The notes under the pieces are model-generated. The model made no database searches. It was not told where the DNA came from and saw only the letters and a list, made by a program, of their open reading frames with translations. The position numbers and the translations under genes were made by a program. DNA of 46,662 nt from CAUVKI01 sp963552605 (GTDB taxonomy: Bacteria > Bacillota > Clostridia > Tissierellales > Peptoniphilaceae): NCBI GenBank assembly GCA_963552605.1, contig CAUVKI010000013.1, forward strand, positions 1 to 46,662, read 5' to 3'. Positions 16,918 to 23,441 of this stretch are shown here, in pieces; positions within the stretch are counted from its first letter, which is position 1, and the number at the start of each line of letters is the position of its first letter.

Positions 16918-17930
16918 CCGAAATTCTTTCCGTCTCCGAATCCTCTTTAAAAAAAGCTTCCGAACTTTTAAAGCGGGGAGAGCTTGTGGCTTTTCCCACC
17001 GAAACGGTTTATGGACTGGGAGCGGACGGTTTTAATCAGGAGGCGGTGATTAAAATTTTTAAAGCCAAAGGACGACCTCAGGATAATCCCCTCATACTTC
17101 ATATTCATAGTTTTTCGGAACTTGAAGATATTGCAGAGGAGATTTCTCCGATTGCAAAAACCCTGATGAAAAAATTTTGGCCCGGACCCATAACTTTTGT
17201 GGTTCGTGCAAAGAAAACAGTTCCCGAAGCGGTTCGGGCGGGACTTTCCACCGTGGCGGTGCGAATGCCCGAAAATTCCCACGCGCTTCTTTTACTTGGA
17301 GAGTTCGGCAGAGCCGTTGCAGCTCCCTCCGCAAACAGCTCCGGAAAACCTTCTCCGACTTGTGCCAAAGCGGTTTATGATGACCTGAAAGGGAAAATTC
17401 CCCTTATATTGGACGGCGGAGATACCGATATAGGGCTTGAGTCCACCGTGTTGGATACTACCGGAGACTTCCCGGTTATACTGCGTCCGGGGAAAATTTC
17501 GATTGAAGATTTGAGAGAGTTTTTCCCGCAAACTGCACTTCACGGGAATTTTGAAAAAATCCCTCCTTCGCCCGGGATGAAATACAGACATTATGCGCCC
17601 AAAGCTTTGCTTACAGTCTATAAGGGAGAACATAGAGCCGTTTTGAAAAGAATTTGCGAGGAAATTGAAAATTCAGAAATAAAAGGGCTTAAAGTCGGAG
17701 TATTGTGTTTTGACGAGGACATCGGAGAGATTAAATCGGATTTTGTTCTTTCATTCGGAAAGCTTTCGGACAGGGAAATACACTCGCAAAGGTTGTTTTC
17801 ATTGCTAAGAAAAATGGACGAAATGGGAGTGGATTTGATTTTATCCGTGTCTGATGAAGAGAGGGGTATCGGCAGAGCCTTTATGAACAGATTGGAAAAA
17901 GCGGCGGGCGGCAAGGTGGTTTATATTTAG
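16914..17930 (+). CDS. ywlC: L-threonylcarbamoyladenylate synthase (Sua5/YwlC type)
   Basis: Makes threonylcarbamoyl-AMP from threonine, bicarbonate and ATP for the t6A37 modification of ANN-decoding tRNAs. The YrdC domain (about residues 1-200) shows GELVAFPTETVYGLGAD, KAKGRPQDNPLILHI, FWPGPITFVV, VAVRMPEN and APSANSSGKPSPT. The extra C-terminal Sua5 domain (about 225-338), joined by SPGMKYRHYAPKALL, marks the long Sua5/YwlC form and not short TsaC. 338 residues is normal. It overlaps marR by ATGA and precedes rpiB by 11 bases, as in Bacillus-type gene orders. Confidence 0.95.
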   Translation: MTEILSVSESSLKKASELLKRGELVAFPTETVYGLGADGFNQEAVIKIFKAKGRPQDNPLILHIHSFSELEDIAEEISPIAKTLMKKFWPGPITFVVRAKKTVPEAVRAGLSTVAVRMPENSHALLLLGEFGRAVAAPSANSSGKPSPTCAKAVYDDLKGKIPLILDGGDTDIGLESTVLDTTGDFPVILRPGKISIEDLREFFPQTALHGNFEKIPPSPGMKYRHYAPKALLTVYKGEHRAVLKRICEEIENSEIKGLKVGVLCFDEDIGEIKSDFVLSFGKLSDREIHSQRLFSLLRKMDEMGVDLILSVSDEERGIGRAFMNRLEKAAGGKVVYI

Positions 17931-17941
17931 GAGGTGATTTT

Positions 17942-18382
17942 TTGAATATCGTTATCGGATCGGATCACGGAGGATTTGAATTAAAAGAGTATCTTAAGGA
18001 GTACCTGAAAAGCGAGGGTTTTTCGTTATGCGATATGGGAGCGGACAGTATCGAATCCGTGGATTATCCGGACTATGCAAAAAAGGTTTGTGAATTCGTA
18101 TTGAGCAAAGAGGCGGAATTCGGGATATTGGTGTGCGGTTCGGGTATCGGAATGAGTATGGCGGCAAACAGATTTGAGGGAATAAGGGCGGCACTCGTAA
18201 GCGAGCCGCTATCCGCCGAACTTTCAAGACGGCACAATGACAGCAATGTGTTGTGCTTGGGCGGAAGAATTATCGGAAAATATATGGCTGTTAAAATTCT
18301 CGAGGCGTTTTTACATACTTCTTTTGAAGGAGGTCGCCACGAGATTAGAATTAAGAAACTTGATAATATGACGGAAGTTTGA
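17942..18382 (+). CDS. rpiB: Ribose-5-phosphate isomerase B
   Basis: Interconverts ribose 5-phosphate and ribulose 5-phosphate in the pentose phosphate pathway. Family motifs: IGSDHGGFELKEYL at the start, VDYPDYAKKVCEFV, the active-site loop GILVCGSGIGMSMAANRF with the catalytic cysteine, and RRHNDSNVLCLGGR. 146 residues. It starts with TTG (17942) behind a nearly perfect AGGAGGTGAT at 17929-17938, the best ribosome site of this operon. Because some LacAB_RpiB enzymes are allose or galactose isomerases, exact sugar preference is inferred; the context supports RpiB. Confidence 0.93.
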   Translation: MNIVIGSDHGGFELKEYLKEYLKSEGFSLCDMGADSIESVDYPDYAKKVCEFVLSKEAEFGILVCGSGIGMSMAANRFEGIRAALVSEPLSAELSRRHNDSNVLCLGGRIIGKYMAVKILEAFLHTSFEGGRHEIRIKKLDNMTEV

Positions 18383-18383
18383 T

Positions 18384-19409
18384 ATGAACGGGATTTTTGT
18401 TTTTATACTATCCGCCGTCCTTGGATTTATATTTACGCCCGTCGCAAGGTTTTTCGCTTTGAAGTTCAGCGTGCTTGATATCCCCAAGGATTTAAGACGG
18501 GTGCATATAAAAGCCACTCCGCTTTTGGGAGGGGTGGCGGTATATTTTGCGGCATTGATTTCGGTGATTATATTCGTGAAAAAAGCTCCGTCCGTCATAG
18601 GAATTCTTTTAGGAGGCACTCTTATGGTCTTGATCGGAGTGTGGGACGATAAAAAGGATCTCTCTGCGAAAGTCAAGTTTTTATTTCAGATTATTGCGGC
18701 GGTAATCGCCTTTGCGTTCGGAGTGAGAATTGATTTTTTAACCAATCCGTTCGGCGGGGAAGCACTTTTGAATTTAAGGCTTACCGTTTCCTTTCTGATT
18801 ACTGTTTTTTGGATTGTGGGAATTACCAATACGATTAACATAATAGACGGATTGGACGGGCTTTCTTCCGGAATATCCGTGATTTCGCTTTTGACTTTTG
18901 CGTTTATTTCCGGCAAGATGGGAAATCCGGAAATGGCTCTTATGTCGCTTGCGGGAGCGGGAGCGGCGTTGGGGTTTTTGCCGTATAATTTTAATCCCGC
19001 AAGTATTTTTCTGGGAGATGGAGGAGCTTTATTTTTAGGATTTTTGCTTGCGACGATTTCCGTCGAAGGAGCGATGAAGAGTTCGGCTTTGGTCACCCTT
19101 TCGATTCCTGTGCTTGGAATTGCGGTACCGATTTTTGATACGGCGTTCGCAATTATAAGAAGGGTTAAAAACGGGAAAAAAATTTATGCTGCCGACAAAG
19201 GACACCTTCATCACCGAATGCTCGCAAGAGGATATAGTCAAAGAGCAACAGTTTTGATTCTCTATGCGATATCAATAGGATATTCTTTGCTGGCGGTGAT
19301 TATGACGCATATGAGATCTCTTAATGCGTTGTATCTTGCAGTGGCGATTTTTGTCCTTACGATTTTAGCGGCATTGAAAATGGGGATTTTTAAGAAAAAA
19401 GACGATTAA
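18384..19409 (+). CDS. tagO: Undecaprenyl-phosphate GlcNAc-1-phosphate transferase (TagO/WecA family)
   Basis: Integral membrane enzyme that links GlcNAc-1-P from UDP-GlcNAc to undecaprenyl phosphate, starting teichoic acid or other wall polysaccharides. About ten membrane helices by eye. Conserved cytosolic motifs: DLRRVHIKATPLLGG, GVWDDKKDL (metal-binding acidic pair), NTINIIDGLDGLSSG, SIFLGDGGALFLGF and ADKGHLHHRM (HHR type). The WecA-like HLHHRM separates it from MraY. It is followed by UDP-GlcNAc 2-epimerase and murA, all drawing on UDP-GlcNAc. Confidence 0.93.
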   Translation: MNGIFVFILSAVLGFIFTPVARFFALKFSVLDIPKDLRRVHIKATPLLGGVAVYFAALISVIIFVKKAPSVIGILLGGTLMVLIGVWDDKKDLSAKVKFLFQIIAAVIAFAFGVRIDFLTNPFGGEALLNLRLTVSFLITVFWIVGITNTINIIDGLDGLSSGISVISLLTFAFISGKMGNPEMALMSLAGAGAALGFLPYNFNPASIFLGDGGALFLGFLLATISVEGAMKSSALVTLSIPVLGIAVPIFDTAFAIIRRVKNGKKIYAADKGHLHHRMLARGYSQRATVLILYAISIGYSLLAVIMTHMRSLNALYLAVAIFVLTILAALKMGIFKKKDD

Positions 19410-19431
19410 ATTCGGAGAGGAAGATTTTTTA

Positions 19432-20547
19432 ATGAAAGTGGCAGTGTTATTCGGCACCAGACCCGAGGCGGTAAAACTCGCTCCGGTGATAAAGGCTCTG
19501 AGGAAAGACGGTTTTGAAACCGTGGTGATTACCACGGCGCAGCATAGAGATCTTTTGGATCCCTTTATAGAATTGTTTTCCATAGAAACCGACTATGACT
19601 TGGATTTGTTTAAGGCGGGGCAAACTCTTTGCGACATCACCTCCGGAGCACTCTATGGATTGTGCGATATTTTTAATAAGGAGAAACCCGATGTGTGCCT
19701 TGTTCAAGGGGATACCACCACGGTTTTCGCCGGGGCTTTGGCAGCTTTTTATACAGGAGTGAAAGTAGGTCACATTGAAGCGGGTTTAAGAAGTCATAAT
19801 ATTTACTCCCCCTATCCGGAAGAAGCGAACCGAAAGATGACAGGGGTGATAAGCGAGTATCATTTTGCTCCGACCGAAGAAGCCGCCGATAATCTTCTGA
19901 AGGAAAATTATTCGGAGGATAAAATATTCGTTGTGGGAAATACGGTGATTGACGCTTTGAAAGAGGCGAGCTCTCTTGATTATGCTTTTGAAGCTCCTCT
20001 TAGCGGAGTGGATTTCAATAGAGAAAGAGTAATCCTCCTTACAGCTCACAGGAGAGAAAATCAGGGAGAGCCTATGGAGAGGATTTTCAAAGCCATAAGG
20101 GATATTTTGGATAAGTACGAAGATACGAGATTGGTTTTTCCGATGCACCTTACACCGAAAGTGAGAGAAGCGGCAAAAAAGTATTTCAAAGACCAACCGA
20201 GAGCAATTCTCACGGAACCCCTCGGTTATCTTTCAATGGTAAATCTTATGAAGCATATGTATTTTGCAATCACCGACTCGGGAGGAATTCAGGAAGAAGC
20301 TCCGTTTTTCGGAAAACCCGTGCTGGTAATCCGAGAAGAAACGGAAAGACCCGAGGGAATTTTTGCAGGTACGGCAAAGCTTGTAGGCACTTCTTACGAG
20401 GGGGTGTTTTCTTCAATGGACGAGCTTTTAAAAGAACCCGACGGCGCATATAAAAAAATGTCCGCGGCGATCTCTCCGTATGGGGACGGGAAAGCGTCTG
20501 AAAGGATTTGCAAAATTTTAAAAAATTCCGAGGAATTGCGGATATGA
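19432..20547 (+). CDS. mnaA: UDP-N-acetylglucosamine 2-epimerase (non-hydrolysing)
   Basis: Interconverts UDP-GlcNAc and UDP-ManNAc, supplying ManNAc for wall teichoic acid linkage units or capsule. Seen: VLFGTRPEAVKLAPVI at the start, LVQGDTTTVFAGALAAF, GHIEAGLRS, PYPEEANRKM, LTAHRRENQG, and the C-terminal DSGGIQEEAPFFGKPVLVIREETERPEG. 371 residues, full length. Ribosome site GGAGAGGA upstream. The stop overlaps murA (ATGA). The tagO-mnaA pairing points to teichoic-acid-type polymer synthesis, although no tagA is seen here. Confidence 0.95.
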   Translation: MKVAVLFGTRPEAVKLAPVIKALRKDGFETVVITTAQHRDLLDPFIELFSIETDYDLDLFKAGQTLCDITSGALYGLCDIFNKEKPDVCLVQGDTTTVFAGALAAFYTGVKVGHIEAGLRSHNIYSPYPEEANRKMTGVISEYHFAPTEEAADNLLKENYSEDKIFVVGNTVIDALKEASSLDYAFEAPLSGVDFNRERVILLTAHRRENQGEPMERIFKAIRDILDKYEDTRLVFPMHLTPKVREAAKKYFKDQPRAILTEPLGYLSMVNLMKHMYFAITDSGGIQEEAPFFGKPVLVIREETERPEGIFAGTAKLVGTSYEGVFSSMDELLKEPDGAYKKMSAAISPYGDGKASERICKILKNSEELRI

Positions 20548-21824
20548 AAATCGTAAAAAATAATGAAAAACCTCAAGAGGTATTTGTGGTCAAAAAATCC
20601 GGAAAACTTGAGGGAGAGGTTAAAATAAGAGGGGCGAAGAATGCGGCGCTTCCCATTCTTGCCGCATGCATTCTGGCGGAAAAACCCGTGGTGCTTGAAG
20701 ATGTTCCGATTTTGGACGATATCCGAACTATGATTGAGATTTTAAGATTTTTGGACATAGAAATTCATTCTGACGGACACGTCCTGACTATAGATACGAA
20801 TAACATTAAAAATCGTGCCATACCTTATGAACTGACGGGAAAAATGCGTGCGTCCACTGTGGTTTTAGGGCCTCTTATGAGCAGATTTCATAGGGCTGAG
20901 CTTGCGCTTCCCGGAGGGTGTGTGATAGGGTTAAGACCTATAGACCTGCACTTAAAGGGACTTAGAGCAATGGGCGCGGAAGTTGATGATGAAACCGGAG
21001 TAATTCGTGCCAAGGCAAAAAGTCTTAAGGGCAATAAAATTTATATGGATTTTCCCTCCGTGGGAGCTACGCAGAATTTAATGATGGCGGCGGTGCTTGC
21101 GGAAGGTGAAACTCAGCTTGATAACGCCGCAATGGAGCCTGAGATTACCGACCTTGCAAATATTTTGAATAAACTCGGAGCTGATGTTAAGGGTGCAGGC
21201 ACTTCCACAATCCGAATAAACGGAGTGAAAAAATTGGGAGGAGCAATTCACCAGATAATTCCCGATCGCATTGAGGCGGGAACTATTATGGTGGCTTCCG
21301 CAATGAGCAGAGGATTGGTGAGAGTTAATAATATAATAGCATCTCATCTAAAGCCCGTAATAGCGAAACTTATTGAAGCCGGCGCAAAGGTTATTGAGGA
21401 CGGCACTTCCATAGTAGTGGAAGGAACGAAAAATCTTAAAGCAATTGATGTAAAGACAATGCCCCATCCGGGGTTTCCCACCGATATGCAGGCCCAAATG
21501 ATGGCTATGCTTTCGTTTATAAAGGGAAAGAGCGTCGTAACGGAAACCGTATTTGAAGACAGGTTTCGTCATGTGGCGGAGCTTAAGAAGATGGGTGCAA
21601 GGATAGAAGTGAAAGGGCATGTGGCGGAGATTACGGGAGTGGATCGCCTGCAAGGAACCGAAGTTTGTGCAACGGATTTAAGAGCTGGAGCGGCTCTTAT
21701 CCTTGCGGGAATGGTAGCCGAAGGAGAAACGATTATAAGGGATATTCCCCATATAGACAGAGGATATGAAAGAATAGAGGACACCCTGAGTTCCTTGGGA
21801 GTGAATATAGTGAGGAGCATTTGA
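20544..21824 (+). CDS. murA: UDP-N-acetylglucosamine 1-carboxyvinyltransferase MurA
   Basis: First committed step of peptidoglycan precursor synthesis: transfers enolpyruvate from PEP to UDP-GlcNAc. Seen: GEVKIRGAKNAALPILAA near the start, the catalytic loop LPGGCVIGLRPIDLH with the cysteine that fosfomycin alkylates, then YMDFPSVGATQNLMMAAV, EAGTIMVASAM, PHPGFPTDMQAQMMAM and DLRAGAALILAGMVAEG. 426 residues from ATG 20544, which overlaps the mnaA stop; the track-long start at 20508 lies inside mnaA. Having Cys and not Asp in the loop predicts fosfomycin sensitivity. Many Firmicutes have two MurA copies; which one this is cannot be told. Confidence 0.96.
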   Translation: MKIVKNNEKPQEVFVVKKSGKLEGEVKIRGAKNAALPILAACILAEKPVVLEDVPILDDIRTMIEILRFLDIEIHSDGHVLTIDTNNIKNRAIPYELTGKMRASTVVLGPLMSRFHRAELALPGGCVIGLRPIDLHLKGLRAMGAEVDDETGVIRAKAKSLKGNKIYMDFPSVGATQNLMMAAVLAEGETQLDNAAMEPEITDLANILNKLGADVKGAGTSTIRINGVKKLGGAIHQIIPDRIEAGTIMVASAMSRGLVRVNNIIASHLKPVIAKLIEAGAKVIEDGTSIVVEGTKNLKAIDVKTMPHPGFPTDMQAQMMAMLSFIKGKSVVTETVFEDRFRHVAELKKMGARIEVKGHVAEITGVDRLQGTEVCATDLRAGAALILAGMVAEGETIIRDIPHIDRGYERIEDTLSSLGVNIVRSI

Positions 21825-21841
21825 ATTTTAGAAAAATAATG

Positions 21842-21890
21842 GAAATGGCTAAACTTCAACATTTTATTTGTTGAGTTCAGCCATTTCTTT
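21842..21890 (+). terminator. Terminator after murA
   Basis: Long hairpin: GAAATGGCT (21842-21850) continuing to CAAC, paired with GTTG through AGCCATTTC (ending 21887), with two mismatches and a TTTTGCTATT tail. It coincides with the 3' end of the minus-strand gene remnant at 21864-22040. Confidence 0.7.
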
Positions 21891-22040
21891 TGCTATTATG
21901 GAGTTTTTCGGATCAACCCATTCCATCTTTTTCTCATTTATCCTGCCGTAAGTATGTTGTATATTTTGGTCGGGCAAGAGCCAACCTCTTTAAGGGTGTT
22001 CCGATTTTTTTACTGCTTCCACAAACCATATTATAGTATT
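21864..22040 (-). pseudogene. Protein-coding remnant with an in-frame stop (family unknown)
   Basis: On the minus strand a frame reads WFVEAVKKSEHP, then a TAA (21990-21992), then RGWLLPDQNIQ, HTYGRINEKKMEWVDPKNS and IIAKEMAELNK before a final stop at 21864. The residue composition is strongly protein-like, but there is no start codon or ribosome site and upstream stops close the frame within 60 codons. I do not recognise the family. It ends at the edge of MITE-like copy A (22032-22126), which suggests that element insertion or deletion removed the rest of the gene. Confidence 0.4.
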
Positions 22041-22126
22041 TTAATCTTATGAGCCGAATAAATAAAAAAAGAAAACACGGAAATCGCACACAAACTTGAT
22101 TCGTAATTCTAAGTTAATCGACTATA
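22032..22126 (+). mobile_element. MITE-like 95-bp repeat, copy A
   Basis: Begins TATAGTATTTTAATCTTA and ends TTCTAAGTTAATCGACTATA. The two ends form an imperfect terminal inverted repeat (TATAGT...TTAA against the complement of TTAA...ACTATA). Copy B at 22584 has the same length and the same ends with a diverged middle. No coding capacity. TA at both borders may be the target duplication. Confidence 0.65.
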
Positions 22127-22152
22127 ATGGGTTTATTGTTTTTTATAATATC

Positions 22153-22186
22153 ACATAAAAAAAACGGGCAGAGATTTCTGCCCATT
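22153..22186 (-). terminator. Terminator of the small membrane protein gene
   Basis: GGGCAGA (22166-22172) pairs with TCTGCCC (22177-22183). On the minus strand the stem is followed by eight T's, directly after the stop codon at 22187. Confidence 0.9.
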
Positions 22187-22411
22187 TTATTTTTTATCAA
22201 CACTTCTCGGAACAATTCTGTCCACATATCTGTCCAAAATCCTGAAAAAGAGCACAACTGCAGTTATAATGAATGCAGTTTTGCAGATTGCCAAGACATC
22301 AAAACTCACGGCGAATCTGCGGGTGAATACACTGAGGTCAAAAAACAGATATACAAGTGCAGCTATAGCGACCGCCTCCAAAAGGAGACAAAATTTCTCC
22401 TCGTACTTCAT
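22187..22411 (-). CDS. Small two-helix membrane protein, unknown function
   Basis: 74 residues. Two hydrophobic stretches (CLLLEAVAIAALVYLFFDLSVF, about 8-29, and ALAICKTAFIITAVVLFF by position about 39-56) are joined by a short basic loop and flanked by charged ends (MKYEEK; RILDRYVDRIVPRSVDKK). AAGGAGG lies 6-7 bases before the ATG and a strong terminator follows, so it is very probably a real gene despite its size. The family is not recognised; a phage-holin-like or YbaN-like topology is possible but unsupported. It lies between the two MITE-like copies. Confidence 0.7.
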   Translation of the reverse strand: MKYEEKFCLLLEAVAIAALVYLFFDLSVFTRRFAVSFDVLAICKTAFIITAVVLFFRILDRYVDRIVPRSVDKK

Positions 22412-22520
22412 TTTTCCTCCTTAGCATTTTTCCAATTGTTCTAACCTGTCCATCGTCAATAGAAGCGGTTTTCACTCCCTTTACGATTTGTATAGTACTC
22501 TAAAGTTCATTATATCCGAT

Positions 22521-22577
22521 TTTTCAGAGCCAAACATTAAGAAATATTAATATTTTCCTAATGTTTGGTTCTGAAAA
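22521..22577. repeat. 57-bp near-perfect palindrome
   Basis: The left arm TTTTCAGAGCCAAACATTA pairs with the right arm TAATGTTTGGTTCTGAAAA; about 25 bp of stem with two mismatches around an AT-rich centre (ATTAAT). It lies six bases from copy B of the MITE-like element. It is not behind any gene in a position that needs a terminator. Possibly a mobile-element end, a protein-binding site or a structured RNA. Confidence 0.75.
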
Positions 22578-22583
22578 TTTTAA

Positions 22584-22678
22584 TATAGCATTTTAATCTT
22601 ACAAATCTAACAGCTTAAAAGAAAAAATATGGGAACTACGTGAAAGGTTGATTCTAAATTCTAAGTTAATCGACTATA
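22584..22678 (+). mobile_element. MITE-like 95-bp repeat, copy B
   Basis: Begins TATAGCATTTTAATCTTA and ends TTCTAAGTTAATCGACTATA; the last 20 bases are identical to copy A, the first 18 differ by one base, and the middle is only partly similar. Same orientation and same length as copy A, 457 bases apart. Confidence 0.65.
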
Positions 22679-22688
22679 AAATAAAAAC

Positions 22689-22717
22689 TTTCACTTCAAT
22701 ATTTCAAGTGGTATAAT
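22689..22717 (+). promoter_or_regulatory. Likely promoter of tpx
   Basis: TTTCAC at 22689-22694, 17-base spacer, TATAAT at 22712-22717, 39 bases before the start codon and just downstream of MITE-like copy B. Confidence 0.5.
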
Positions 22718-22756
22718 TCCTATGTAAGTGAAAAATGATATGAAAGGAGATTTTTT

Positions 22757-23266
22757 ATGGAAAAAAGACAGGAAACAACCTTTGCCGGAAATCCGATAAC
22801 TTTGCTTGGAAAAAAAGTGAAGGCGGGAGATAAGGCTGAAGAATTTACCGCCGCAAAAGGAGATCTTACTCCCTTTAAGCTCTCGGACGCAAAGGGGAAA
22901 GTTAAACTCATAAGTGCGGTTCCCTCGCTTGACACTCCCGTATGCGAGCTGCAAACGATTAAGTTCAATGAAGATGTGGCGGAGCTTGACGGAGTGCAGC
23001 TAATCACGGTAAGTATGGACTTGCCGTTTGCGCAGGCGAGATTTTGCTCAAGTCATTCAATTGGAAATTCCATTGCAGTTTCCGACTATAAAGATGCCGA
23101 CTTCGGATTGAAGTACGGATTTCTTATGGAGGAATTTCGACTGCTTAACAGGGGGATAGTGGTCATAGATAAGGATGATGTGATTCGCTATGTTGAATAT
23201 GTAAAAGAGAACACCTCTCATCCGGATTATGACAAAGCCATAGAGGAAGCAAAAAAACTTTTGTAA
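22757..23266 (+). CDS. tpx: Thiol peroxidase Tpx (atypical 2-Cys peroxiredoxin)
   Basis: Reduces hydrogen peroxide and alkyl hydroperoxides in the cytoplasm using thioredoxin. Seen: the ETTFAGNPITLLGKKVKAGD start typical of Tpx, the peroxidatic cysteine in PSLDTPVCELQTIKF and the resolving cysteine in ARFCSSHSIGN on helix 3, the Tpx arrangement. 169 residues. Single gene with its own promoter and terminator, part of the oxygen defence of an anaerobe (compare rubredoxin earlier). Confidence 0.95.
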   Translation: MEKRQETTFAGNPITLLGKKVKAGDKAEEFTAAKGDLTPFKLSDAKGKVKLISAVPSLDTPVCELQTIKFNEDVAELDGVQLITVSMDLPFAQARFCSSHSIGNSIAVSDYKDADFGLKYGFLMEEFRLLNRGIVVIDKDDVIRYVEYVKENTSHPDYDKAIEEAKKLL

Positions 23267-23319
23267 AAAAACCACCGAGCGGTAAAGCCGCTAAAAAAAA
23301 TCCGATTGAGACTTACAAC

Positions 23320-23366
23320 AAAGCGACCCGAATTACCGATTTGCTCGTAATTCAGGTCGCTTTTTC
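23320..23366. terminator. Bidirectional terminator between tpx and the convergent secreted-protein gene
   Basis: AAAGCGACC (23320-23328), then GAATTAC pairing with GTAATTC, then GGTCGCTTT (23355-23363), followed by TTC; A's and T's flank both sides. A smaller hairpin (AGCGG/CCGCT, near 23278-23292) lies just before it. Confidence 0.85.
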
Positions 23367-23441
23367 AGTCTTAACTTAAATACTGCTACATCTTGTATAT
23401 AATATCCATTTTGCAACAACCCTTCTGAAATTTTTTGAAGG

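Noticed and set aside
23276..23292. Small AGCGG/CCGCT hairpin as the tpx terminator
   Set aside because: It is followed by A's, not T's, on the plus strand; the larger hairpin at 23320-23366 is the better terminator.
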